A stretch of 60,389 nucleotides of DNA from JAJFFW01 sp038534195 (GTDB taxonomy: Bacteria; Pseudomonadota; Alphaproteobacteria; Caulobacterales; Parvularculaceae): positions 1 to 60,389 of the forward strand of contig JBCAXE010000020.1 in NCBI GenBank assembly GCA_038534195.1, read 5' to 3'. Shown here piece after piece: positions 35,057 through 43,015 of this stretch. The translations under genes and the position numbers were made by a program. The notes under the pieces are model-generated. The model was not told where the DNA came from. It searched no databases and saw only the letters and a list, made by a program, of their open reading frames with translations. The number at the start of each line of letters is the position of its first letter. Position 1 is the first letter of the stretch.

Positions 35057-36142
35057 ATGGCTGATCTGTTTGAAAATCCGGCGGGGCTGGATGGTTTTGA
35101 ATTTGTTGAGTTTTCCGCACCTGAAAAGGGCGTCCTCGAGCCGGTTTTCGAGACCATGGGCTTCACGAAGATCGCCCGGCACCGCTCCAAGGATGTGGAG
35201 CTCTGGCGCCAGGGCGGCATCAACCTCATCACCAATTATGAGCCGAAATCCGCGGCATGGTATTTCTCCCGCGAACACGGGGCCTCCGCCTGCGGCATGG
35301 CGTTCCGTGTAAAGAACGCCGCGAAAGCTTACGCGCATTTGCTCGAAAACGGCGCCGAGCCGGTGGACGTTGAGACGGGACCGATGGAATTGCGCATCCC
35401 TGCAATCCGGGGCATCGGCGGCGCGATCCTTTATCTTGTGGATCGCTACGGCGATAATCTTTCGATCTACGACATTGATTTCGAATATCTGCCGGGCGTT
35501 GATAAAAACCCAGAAGGGGCGGGCTTCAAGGTCATCGATCATTTGACGCATAACGTCTACACGGGCCGTATGGCCTATTGGGCGGATTATTATGAGAAGC
35601 TTTTCAACTTCAAGGAAATCCGCTTTTTCGACATCAAGGGCGAATATACGGGCCTGACATCAAAAGCGTTGACGGCGCCCGACGGAAAAATCCGTATTCC
35701 GCTTAACGAAGAAGGCGAGGGCGGCAAGGGCCAGATCGAGGAATTTCTGCGCGAGTATAATGGCGAAGGCATCCAGCATATCGCGCTTATTTGCGATGAT
35801 TTGCCGGCCTGCTGGGATCGGTTGAAGACGCTCGGCGTCCCGTTCATGACGGCGCCGCCGGACACCTATTATGAGATGCTGGACGAGCGCCTGCCCGGTC
35901 ATGGCGAGCCTGTGGATGCGTTGAAGATGCGCGGCATTCTTCTGGACGGCACCACGGAAGGCGGGACGCCGCGTCTTTTGCTGCAGATTTTCGCCGAACC
36001 GCGCATCGGACCGGTGTTTTTCGAATTCATCCAGCGTAAGGGCGACGACGGGTTCGGGGAGGGCAACTTCAAGGCGCTCTTTGAATCTATCGAACGCGAT
36101 CAGGTCAAGCGCGGCGTTCTGAAAGTCGAGGAGACGGTCTGA
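35057..36142 (+). CDS. hppD: 4-Hydroxyphenylpyruvate dioxygenase
   Basis: A 361-residue Fe(II) enzyme converting 4-hydroxyphenylpyruvate to homogentisate in tyrosine catabolism. Two VOC domains. The iron ligands are in the C-terminal half: His near 161 (VIDHLTHNVY), His near 241 (IQHIAL) and Glu near 322 (FFEFIQRKG). The Phe-rich end FGEGNFKALFESIERDQ is a family mark. ATG at 35057 with GGAG upstream is preferred to the GTG four codons earlier. It shares one base with the following VOC gene. Homogentisate dioxygenase, isomerase and hydrolase genes are not in this window. Confidence 0.94.
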   Translation: MADLFENPAGLDGFEFVEFSAPEKGVLEPVFETMGFTKIARHRSKDVELWRQGGINLITNYEPKSAAWYFSREHGASACGMAFRVKNAAKAYAHLLENGAEPVDVETGPMELRIPAIRGIGGAILYLVDRYGDNLSIYDIDFEYLPGVDKNPEGAGFKVIDHLTHNVYTGRMAYWADYYEKLFNFKEIRFFDIKGEYTGLTSKALTAPDGKIRIPLNEEGEGGKGQIEEFLREYNGEGIQHIALICDDLPACWDRLKTLGVPFMTAPPDTYYEMLDERLPGHGEPVDALKMRGILLDGTTEGGTPRLLLQIFAEPRIGPVFFEFIQRKGDDGFGEGNFKALFESIERDQVKRGVLKVEETV

Positions 36143-36690
36143 TGACAACCCCGCAGCTTTCCGGTTTTCACCACGTGGCCTATCGGTGCAAGGACGCGAA
36201 GGAGACGGTGGACTTTTATCAGCGGACGCTCGGTATGGATTTTCAACTGGCGATCGCTGAAGACAAGGTGCCGTCAACAGGCGCGCCGGACCCTTACATG
36301 CACATTTTCCTCGACGCGGGGAACGACAATGTGCTCGCCTTTTTCGAGCTGCCGAACAGCCCTGACATGGGGCGCGACGAGGCGACGCCGGAATGGGTTC
36401 AGCATATTGCGCTGCGCGTAAAAGATATGGACGCGCTCCTGGCGGCCAAAGCCCATGTGGAAAGCCTCGGGCTCGATGTACTCGGGCCGGTGAACCACGG
36501 CATTTTCAAGTCGATCTATTTCTTCGACCCGAACGGCCACCGGCTGGAGCTCGCCGCCGACACGCGCACGAGCGAACAGATGAAAGACCTCCATCGCGTG
36601 GCGCCGGAAATGCTGGAGGAATGGAGCCGCACCAAGAAAGCCCCGCGGCACGCGGCCTGGCTGCATGAGCAGATCGCGCAAGAGGGGTGA
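36142..36690 (+). CDS. VOC family (glyoxalase/dioxygenase-like) protein
   Basis: A 182-residue vicinal-oxygen-chelate protein. GFHHVAYRCKDAKETVDFYQRTLGM at the start, VQHIALRVKDMDALLAAK in the middle and FFDPNGHRLELA near the end suggest a two-module metal site (His in FHHVA, His in QHIAL, Glu in LELA). TGATG overlap with hppD makes it translationally coupled, so it probably acts in the same aromatic pathway or protects against a reactive intermediate. The exact reaction is unknown. The C-terminal KKAPRHAAWLHEQI is an extension seen in this subgroup. Confidence 0.83.
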   Translation: MTTPQLSGFHHVAYRCKDAKETVDFYQRTLGMDFQLAIAEDKVPSTGAPDPYMHIFLDAGNDNVLAFFELPNSPDMGRDEATPEWVQHIALRVKDMDALLAAKAHVESLGLDVLGPVNHGIFKSIYFFDPNGHRLELAADTRTSEQMKDLHRVAPEMLEEWSRTKKAPRHAAWLHEQIAQEG

Positions 36691-36722
36691 GCCCTGAGGC
36701 TTCTATTTGAGCGGGCCCGCCG

Positions 36723-37640
36723 TCACGACTTTGCGATAAGGCTCTTCCAGTTTTCTTTGCCAAGCTCGCTTGCGAGATGATCAAAGACGATCCGTATACG
36801 GCGGCTTGTGCTGATCTCCCGATGGGTGACGAGCCAAACCGGAACGTTAAATGTGGGCAGTTGCGGCAGAACCCGCTTCAGGCCCAGGCGCCCTTCGGAA
36901 ATGATAGCGGGCAGGATCGCGATCCCTGCGCCTTCGCGCGCCAACTCATACATCGCGCTCCCAGTTGTCGTCGTAATCCGAAAATTCTTACGCGTAACGG
37001 GCGCGCCCATCGCCGTGAGTTGAGGGATGAGCCGCTCCGGCTGCTCAAATCCGATAAAGGACGCTTCCGCCAGACCTTTCGGCTCGTTTACGGGTCCGAG
37101 CTCATCGAGATAGGACTTTGACGCGAATAATGTGACTTCGATATCCGCAAGGCGTTTTGCGACCAAGTCCGGCTCTTCGGGCCGCACGTGCCGGATCGCA
37201 ATGTCAGCCTCGCGCCGCGTTAAGCTGCTCATCTCGTTAGTGGGCGCCAATTCGATGCTGACGCCGGGATAATTGTTGCACAGATCAATAAGGATGCGCG
37301 GCAGCGAATAGGCCGCCATCGCATCGCTGGAGGTGATCCTGACGGCGCCTTCGATCGCTTGACTTTGCCCGGCCGCCACGCGGGAGATCTGCGTCGCCGC
37401 GTCGGTCATGGCCCGGACATGCGCGAGAAGTTCCGTACCCGCCTCGGTCAATTCCATGACGCGCGGCCCGCGTTCAAACAGGGTCAGCTGCAACGCTTCT
37501 TCGAGGCTAGAGATTTGCCGGCTGAGGGTCGGCTGCGTTTGGCCGAGCGCGCGCGCCGCGCCCGACAACGACCCATGCTCCACTGTCGCCAGAAACGCCC
37601 GAATATGGTTCCAGTCGAAGGATATCGCGTCCCAGTTCAT
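36723..37640 (-). CDS. LysR family transcriptional regulator
   Basis: A 305-residue LTTR. The HTH is at about residues 10-45: WNHIRAFLATVEHGSLSGAARALGQTQPTLSRQISSLEEALQLTLFER. The effector domain follows with EGAVRITSSDAMAAYSLPRIL. It is divergent from a methyltransferase gene, and a T-N11-A box is in between, suggesting that it controls that gene and itself. The inducer is unknown. Confidence 0.9.
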   Translation of the reverse strand: MNWDAISFDWNHIRAFLATVEHGSLSGAARALGQTQPTLSRQISSLEEALQLTLFERGPRVMELTEAGTELLAHVRAMTDAATQISRVAAGQSQAIEGAVRITSSDAMAAYSLPRILIDLCNNYPGVSIELAPTNEMSSLTRREADIAIRHVRPEEPDLVAKRLADIEVTLFASKSYLDELGPVNEPKGLAEASFIGFEQPERLIPQLTAMGAPVTRKNFRITTTTGSAMYELAREGAGIAILPAIISEGRLGLKRVLPQLPTFNVPVWLVTHREISTSRRIRIVFDHLASELGKENWKSLIAKS

Positions 37641-37680
37641 GCATTTTCGTATATCAGACCCAGATAATTCAGCAATTTAT

Positions 37681-37695
37681 ATTCGTAAATCGAAT
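37681..37695. promoter_or_regulatory. LysR-type (T-N11-A) binding site
   Basis: ATTCG-TAAAT-CGAAT is a perfect 5-base dyad, with T at 37682 and A at 37694 giving the classical T-N11-A spacing. It sits between the LysR gene and the divergent methyltransferase gene. A related but imperfect half, TTTCGTATATC, lies upstream at about 37645. Confidence 0.55.
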
Positions 37696-37748
37696 AGGTA
37701 GGTGAGGGGCGACAGTTCATTGACCCATCGCACCACGGAGACATTTAC

Positions 37749-38531
37749 ATGCCAGCCCTCGCACACGCCGCCGCACATCATGCCCCCGCGCTAACCCCTT
37801 CTATCGACCGATCAGCCATTCCGTTTTTGTCCGCCTGGATCGGGTCCTGGCAATTTTCGATCAATCGCAAGCCCATGGCGGGCGATGAGCTGAAAAGCGC
37901 CTATGACATCCATGCGACGGGATGGTCGAAAAAGCTGAAACGCCTTTCGATCCAGGACGCCTATGAGGGAATGCTCGCGCATATCGTTGCGAACGCGCCG
38001 CAGGAGCGCGAAGGCGCGCATCCCATGTGTGTTCTCGACGCCGGCGTCGGGGCCGCAGATTTGTCGCTCGCTTTTGCAACTGTGGCAGATCGGAAATTCA
38101 GTCTCGATGCGTTCGATATTTCTCCGCGCATGCTTGATGAGTCTGAGCGACGTCTGAAAGCGCAGGGCGTCACGCCCAACTTGCATCTGGCCGACGCCAC
38201 GAAGCTGCCTTTCGAGGACAATCAATTCGATATCATCATGACGGCGCATATGTTGGAGCACTTGCCGACGCCTGCGCTCGCTCTTCGCGAATTAATCCGC
38301 GTCCTGAAACCAGGCGGCCGGCTTATCGCCTTTATCACGCGCCGATCGATGCTCGGCTATGGCATCCAACTAAAATGGCGCGTCCATGCGGTAACGCCGG
38401 ATATAGCGAACAACTGGCTGAGCGCCGGCGGCTTGCAGGGCGTACACTGCGTCGAACGCAATGAGAAAAACCTGCTCGACCGGTTAAGCGTCGTTTGTGT
38501 AGGCCGGAAGCCTGAGGCGGTTGCGGTGTGA
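37749..38531 (+). CDS. SAM-dependent class I methyltransferase
   Basis: A 260-residue methyltransferase. Motif I is CVLDAGVGAADLSLA (residues about 93-107), the acidic loop is DAFDISPRMLDESERRL, and motif IV/V is FDIIMTAHMLEHLPTPALALRELIRVLKPGGRLIAF. This is the UbiE/Methyltransf_11 type. An N-terminal His/Ala-rich stretch of about 25 residues is of unclear role. It is divergent from the LysR regulator. The substrate is unknown; small-molecule or lipid methylation is likely. Confidence 0.8.
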   Translation: MPALAHAAAHHAPALTPSIDRSAIPFLSAWIGSWQFSINRKPMAGDELKSAYDIHATGWSKKLKRLSIQDAYEGMLAHIVANAPQEREGAHPMCVLDAGVGAADLSLAFATVADRKFSLDAFDISPRMLDESERRLKAQGVTPNLHLADATKLPFEDNQFDIIMTAHMLEHLPTPALALRELIRVLKPGGRLIAFITRRSMLGYGIQLKWRVHAVTPDIANNWLSAGGLQGVHCVERNEKNLLDRLSVVCVGRKPEAVAV

Positions 38532-38554
38532 GCGGAGCGATTTTTCCTTCCGCG

Positions 38555-38662
38555 CTCATCCTGAGGAGCCGACCTTTCAGGTCGGCGTCACGAAGGATAA
38601 GCAGTTGAACCCTGAATTTGCAGCATATCCTTCGTGACGCGCTTTGCGCTCCTCAGGATGAG
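38555..38662. repeat. Alphaproteobacterial intergenic palindromic repeat element (large cruciform)
   Basis: CTCATCCTGAGGAGC (38555-38569) is perfectly complementary to GCTCCTCAGGATGAG (38648-38662). Inside, GCGTCACGAAGGAT (38585-38598) pairs with ATCCTTCGTGACGC (38627-38640). A small hairpin, CCGACC/GGTCGG, and a GCGCTTTGCGC loop fill the gaps. The sequence words (CCTCAGGATGAG, CTTCGTGACGC) are those of a repeat family common in alphaproteobacterial intergenic DNA. It lies between the convergent methyltransferase and P450 genes and may act as a bidirectional terminator or mRNA stabiliser. Confidence 0.75.
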
Positions 38663-38708
38663 GGCGGCGTAGTAAAAAAAGCTGGGTTCTTGCGGAGGTC
38701 TTCGTCCC

Positions 38709-41700
38709 CTAATTCCCCGCCCAGACATCAAGCACATACCGGCCGTCTTTTGACAGCGTGTCCATCCAGATTTCGGCGTCTTCGAAGCTGACGTCTTTTT
38801 CTTCCGCATAGAGCTTGATGAGCGCGCGCTTGACGTCGGGCTCCATGCCGGCGCCGTCGCCGCAGACATAGACGACCGCGTCTTTTTCGAGGAGGTCCCA
38901 CACGGCGGCGCGTTCCTTGCGGATGAGGTCCTGCACATAGACGCGTTCTGAGGTTTGCCGCGAGAAGGCGGTGTGGAGCGTGACAAGCCCGTCTACTTCG
39001 GCGGCTCTTAGTTCGTCTTCATAGAGAAAGTCTTCGTCCGGTCGGCGGCAGCCGAAAAAGAGCATCGCCGGACCGAGGGCTGCGCCGCCCTGTTTCAGGG
39101 CGCGCCGTTCCTGCAGGAAGCCGCGGAACGGCGCGAGCCCGGTGCCGGGGCCGACCATGATGATCGGCCGTGCGGGGTCTTCGGGCAGGCGGAACGCCGC
39201 CGACGGCTCCTTGACGACGGCCTGGATCACGTCGCCGACGCGCGCCTCCGCCAGGAAGTTGGAGCAGACGCCGAGATAATCGCCGTTGCCGGAACGCGCC
39301 GGCCCTTTGACGACGCCAACCGTGATCGAACACCGGGTCGGGTCCGCCTTGGGCGACGATGAGATCGAGTAATAGCGCGGCGACATCCACGGGACGATTT
39401 CGAGAAACACCGAGAACGGTAATTCGCAAGCCGGGAATTCCTCAAGCAGGTCGAACACGGACTTGTGCTTCTGAAAGACTTCCGAGCGGTACTTGTCTTC
39501 ACCGTTCGCCGCCGGCGCGGCGAGGGATTCGAGAATTTCCTTCGTGTTTGGACATTTCGTGTGCTTGGCGAGGACGCCCACATCCTTGCGGCTGGCGACG
39601 GCCTGAAGCTCGCCGTAAACATCCGCGAGGCGTTTGACCGAAAAGGTGCTGTTGTTGGGGAAGGGGCTGCGCCGTCCGCCAGTGACGTCCACCCTGATGT
39701 GCGATTCCTCGGTGAAACCGAACCGGTCGAGAACGCGTTTCACCAGCGGTTGGTGGTTCACCGGCACCACGCACAAATGGTCGCCTGGCTGATAGGTCAT
39801 GCCCGCCGGTAGCTCCACTTCAATATGGCGCGTGGAGCGGCCCGACGCGTCGACATTTTGCAGTTCGCGATTGGCGAGAATGCGCATGGGCGCGGCGCCG
39901 GTCTGATTGGCCACCGGATTGGCGGTGACGCTTTCGGCGACCTCGATCCGGTAAAGCGGCTCGGCGTCGGCGGCGGAGGTGAAGTCGATATCGAGCCCAA
40001 GCGCGTCGCCGATCGACGGCCATAACGGGTCGAACCAGGTGTGGAACTGTCCTTCAAGATCTTCGCGCGCATCGGCTTCACCGCGCTCGGCGATGCGGGT
40101 TGCGCCCGCGGCTTCAAGAAGCTCGTCGATCTTCCGGGGCACATCCTGATAGGTGGACGCCCAGTCGCGGTTTCCGCAGCCAAAGACGGCGTAGGAGACG
40201 CCCTCGGCGGCGCCGGCCCCGGCCGCTTCAAGCCATTCCACGAATTTGATGGCATTATCCGGCGGGGCGCCGTTGTAAGAGGCCGTGGCGATGACAACCG
40301 CGCCGTCCGTCGGCAGGCCGCTGGCGAAATCGTCGAGCGAGGCGAGCGTCGTGTTGAACCCATTTAAATCGCCCGATTGCGCGATTTCGCGGGCGAAGCC
40401 TTCGGTCGCGCCAAGATTTGATCCGTAGAGGACGTAAAGCGGCGTTTCGTGTTTCGGCCGCTGGATCGTTTTTTCCGCTTCCGGCTCTTCGCCAGCTTTC
40501 CCGGCGGGGACGAGCGCGCTGCGCGTCAGACCTTTGCGAAACTTCACTTTCATGTTGAAACCGTCGGGCTTGATCGACATGGTTTCCTTGATCTTCAGCG
40601 TGTAGTTGGTGTGGTCGATCAACTCAAAGCGCTGCAGGATCAGCCCCATCATCAGCGTCGCTTCGATCATCGCAAACTGGCGCCCGATGCAGGCGCGCTG
40701 GCCGTTGCCGAACGGCTTATAGGCCCAAGATGGGCGCGCGGCTTCGGCTTCACGTGAGAAATTGTCCGGGTTGAAGGCCTCCGGATCATCTCCCCACACG
40801 CTCGGGTCGCGATGGAGCATCAGCGTCAACAGAGTGACAAAGGTGTTCTTCTTCAGTTTGTACTGGCCGCCGATTACCTCATCCTCATACGGATAGAGCC
40901 CGATCGCCGGGGCCGTCGGCCACAGGCGGAGCGACTCAAGTAGGATCGCGCGCACATATTCCAGTTGGTTAACCTGCGCGTAAGTGGGCGCGGCGGACAG
41001 ATCCTTGCCGAGAACGCGGTCCACTTCTTCATAGGCGTTGGCGAGCACGTCCGGATTGTTGAGAAGGAAATAGAGCGTGAAGGACATGAGGCCTGATGTC
41101 GTCTCATGTCCGGCGATCAGAAAGGTATTGATCTGATAACGGATATTCTCGTCGGAGAGGCTTTCGCCCGTCACTTTATCGACCCCGGCGAGCATGTAGT
41201 TCAGGAGGTCTTTTTGCGCATTGTCGCCGCCGCCGCGTTTGCGCTCGCGGATAATTTCGTCGACGAGATTGTTCATATAGTCGACGTCAGTCTTTAGCTG
41301 ATCGAGGCGGCCCCGCAGGGCGATGTGCTCAAAGGGCAGGCCGCGCTGCATCATGCAGGTCTCAAGCGTGCGCGAAAGCGCGTCAATGAAGGGGTGGAAA
41401 TCGCGGCGGTAAAAGGAATTGAACCGGTAGTCGAAACCGCAAATGCCGATCGTGTCGAGCGCGACCGCCGTCATGTCATGGACGACGTCGATTTCGTCGT
41501 CGGCGTTAAGGCGTTCCCATTTCTTGACGAGCTGATCGCCCACATCGAGCATCATGGGGAAGTAGTCCTTCATCGCCTGTTGGCTGAAGGTGGGCAGAAG
41601 GATGTTGTGGGCTTTCGACCAGTTCGGTTCCTGCGTGTAGCCGGTGAAGAGGGCGTCGCCGCCGACCGCGCGCACCTTGCGCAGGGCGCCGCGCACCGCC

Positions 41701-41921
41701 TTGTCAAATCGGCTTTCATCGCAAAGCTCTTTGACAAGGTCTGCGCCGGAGACGATCACCATGGGCTTGCCCATGATGTCGAGCCAGAAAATCGGCCCCT
41801 GGTCCCGCGCGACTTCCATGAGGCTTTGCAGCGGCGCATCGGCGTTCAAGGTAAATGCGTTGCCGACCACAGGTTTCGTGGGCGGCTGGGGGATCGGGTT
41901 TAGCGCATTTCTGGTCGCCAT
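38709..41921 (-). CDS. Self-sufficient cytochrome P450/NADPH-P450 reductase fusion (CYP102/BM3 type)
   Basis: A 1070-residue fusion. P450 domain (about 1-480): I-helix AGHETTSG, ExxR in ESLRLWPTAP, and haem motif PFGNGQRACIG with the Cys near residue 409. Then an FMN flavodoxin domain (LYVLYGSNLGATEGFA), an FAD domain (RYYSISSSPKADP) and an NADPH site (MVGPGTGLAPFRGFLQERR). It aligns without gaps to Bacillus BM3 around the substrate entry, but BM3 Arg47 and Tyr51, which hold the fatty-acid carboxylate, are Lys and Ile; Phe87 is kept. Its substrate spectrum may therefore differ from free fatty acids. It is 16 bases downstream of the glutathione peroxidase gene, so the two form an operon. Confidence 0.93.
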   Translation of the reverse strand: MATRNALNPIPQPPTKPVVGNAFTLNADAPLQSLMEVARDQGPIFWLDIMGKPMVIVSGADLVKELCDESRFDKAVRGALRKVRAVGGDALFTGYTQEPNWSKAHNILLPTFSQQAMKDYFPMMLDVGDQLVKKWERLNADDEIDVVHDMTAVALDTIGICGFDYRFNSFYRRDFHPFIDALSRTLETCMMQRGLPFEHIALRGRLDQLKTDVDYMNNLVDEIIRERKRGGGDNAQKDLLNYMLAGVDKVTGESLSDENIRYQINTFLIAGHETTSGLMSFTLYFLLNNPDVLANAYEEVDRVLGKDLSAAPTYAQVNQLEYVRAILLESLRLWPTAPAIGLYPYEDEVIGGQYKLKKNTFVTLLTLMLHRDPSVWGDDPEAFNPDNFSREAEAARPSWAYKPFGNGQRACIGRQFAMIEATLMMGLILQRFELIDHTNYTLKIKETMSIKPDGFNMKVKFRKGLTRSALVPAGKAGEEPEAEKTIQRPKHETPLYVLYGSNLGATEGFAREIAQSGDLNGFNTTLASLDDFASGLPTDGAVVIATASYNGAPPDNAIKFVEWLEAAGAGAAEGVSYAVFGCGNRDWASTYQDVPRKIDELLEAAGATRIAERGEADAREDLEGQFHTWFDPLWPSIGDALGLDIDFTSAADAEPLYRIEVAESVTANPVANQTGAAPMRILANRELQNVDASGRSTRHIEVELPAGMTYQPGDHLCVVPVNHQPLVKRVLDRFGFTEESHIRVDVTGGRRSPFPNNSTFSVKRLADVYGELQAVASRKDVGVLAKHTKCPNTKEILESLAAPAANGEDKYRSEVFQKHKSVFDLLEEFPACELPFSVFLEIVPWMSPRYYSISSSPKADPTRCSITVGVVKGPARSGNGDYLGVCSNFLAEARVGDVIQAVVKEPSAAFRLPEDPARPIIMVGPGTGLAPFRGFLQERRALKQGGAALGPAMLFFGCRRPDEDFLYEDELRAAEVDGLVTLHTAFSRQTSERVYVQDLIRKERAAVWDLLEKDAVVYVCGDGAGMEPDVKRALIKLYAEEKDVSFEDAEIWMDTLSKDGRYVLDVWAGN

Positions 41922-41937
41922 TTTGTTCTCCGGAGCC

Positions 41938-42423
41938 TTAGCTCTTCAACAGCTTTTCAATCGCGCGCTTCATCAGCGCGGGTGTTTCCTGCGGCGCGTA
42001 CCGGCGCATGACGCGGCCGTCGCGGTCCACGAGAAATTTCGTGAAGTTCCATTTGATGCTTTTGCTGCCGGCGAGACCGGGCTTTGCTTTCTTGATGAAG
42101 TCAAAGAGCGGGTGGGTGTTCGCGCCGTTTACATCCACTTTCGCAAACATCGGGAAGCTCACATCGTAGGTAGTGGAGCAGAAAGTCGCGATCTCCGCTT
42201 CGTCGCCGGGCTCCTGGGCGCCGAATTGATTGCACGGGAAACCGAGGACAGCAAAGCCCTCGTCTTTGTAGGCCTGGTGCAAGTCTTCAAGGCCAGTATA
42301 TTGCGGGGTGAAGCCGCACTTGCTCGCGACGTTGGCGATCACCAGCACCTTGCCTGAAAAATCGGACATCGGCTGGTCGTCGCCAGCGATGGTTTTGGCG
42401 CTGAAATCGTGGACCGAATTCAT
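41938..42423 (-). CDS. Glutathione peroxidase (thiol peroxidase type)
   Basis: A 161-residue peroxidase of the GPx family. The peroxidatic Cys36 (Cys, not Sec) is in NVASKCGFTPQY. The resolving-cysteine region has GFPCNQFGAQEPGD and CSTTYDVSFPMFAKVDVNG. The WNFTKFLVDRDG motif completes the active site. No signal peptide. It has a GGGAGG ribosome site and leads the operon with the P450 fusion, which suggests protection against hydroperoxides formed in fatty-acid oxidation (inference). Confidence 0.92.
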   Translation of the reverse strand: MNSVHDFSAKTIAGDDQPMSDFSGKVLVIANVASKCGFTPQYTGLEDLHQAYKDEGFAVLGFPCNQFGAQEPGDEAEIATFCSTTYDVSFPMFAKVDVNGANTHPLFDFIKKAKPGLAGSKSIKWNFTKFLVDRDGRVMRRYAPQETPALMKRAIEKLLKS

Positions 42424-42583
42424 CGCATCCTCCCTGATCAGTCCCCCAGCCGGAGCTAGGGGCTTCTTTACCTGTTAGTTATAGAGAGAGATGCGCTTTT
42501 GGGAAGCCGGTCAAGCGCTTGGCGCGGTTGCCTCAGAGCGCTTGCCAACTACGGCCTGTGCTGAAAGAATATTCGAAAACAAT

Positions 42584-42591
42584 AAAAGGAG
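42584..42591 (+). promoter_or_regulatory. Strong ribosome-binding site in front of an ATC codon
   Basis: AAAAGGAG, the best Shine-Dalgarno sequence in this region, is followed after 7 bases by ATC (42599-42601), in frame with the PhaE-like protein. No ATG, GTG or TTG lies at that distance. The nearest ordinary in-frame starts (ATG 42491, TTG 42542) are upstream of the SD sequence. Confidence 0.55.
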
Positions 42592-42598
42592 ACCGGTC

Positions 42599-42994
42599 AT
42601 CTCGACAAAAAGCGCAAAAGACACCGGCGACAGCATCCGCGAAGCGATCGCGACGCTCGAAGCCAGAGTCGACTCCATCGCAACGGCCCTCATGGGCACG
42701 GAGGAATTCGCGCGGACGGCCAACGCCGCGTCCAATGTGCAATTGCGTCTCCAGAAGGGGATGAACGCCCATATGGCGCGCCAGCTCGCGCTCTTTAACA
42801 TGCCGAGCCGGGAAGATATCGCCGCCCTCGGCGAGCGCATGATGACGATTGATGATCGCTTGGTGCGGATCGAAGACATGCTGCGGCAGATGACCCCGCC
42901 CGCAGGGGCGAAAGCCGGCAGCCCGCCGAGGACCAAGAAGCCGCGCGCCAAATCGAAGAGCGCCGGCGACAAGAAATCAAAGAAGACGTCCTAA
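42599..42994 (+). CDS. PhaE/PhaR-like small PHA synthase subunit or associated protein, unusual start
   Basis: A protein of about 131 residues lying 21 bases upstream of the PHA synthase gene. It is predicted to be helical: DSIREAIATLEARVDSIATAL, then NAASNVQLRLQKGMNAHMARQLALFNMPSREDIAALGERMMTIDDRLVRIEDML, which resembles the C-terminal end of PhaE (the PTREEVDEL-type helix). A Lys/Ser-rich tail (TKKPRAKSKSAGDKKSKKTS) is reminiscent of PHA-granule proteins that bind DNA. The start is unclear: the only well-spaced codon after the strong SD is ATC at 42599; ATG 42491 gives an extra 36 residues without resemblance to anything. I suggest a class III-like PhaE or PhaR function. Confidence 0.62.
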   Translation: MSTKSAKDTGDSIREAIATLEARVDSIATALMGTEEFARTANAASNVQLRLQKGMNAHMARQLALFNMPSREDIAALGERMMTIDDRLVRIEDMLRQMTPPAGAKAGSPPRTKKPRAKSKSAGDKKSKKTS

Positions 42995-43015
42995 CCTCGA
43001 ACGGAAAGCCGCCGC

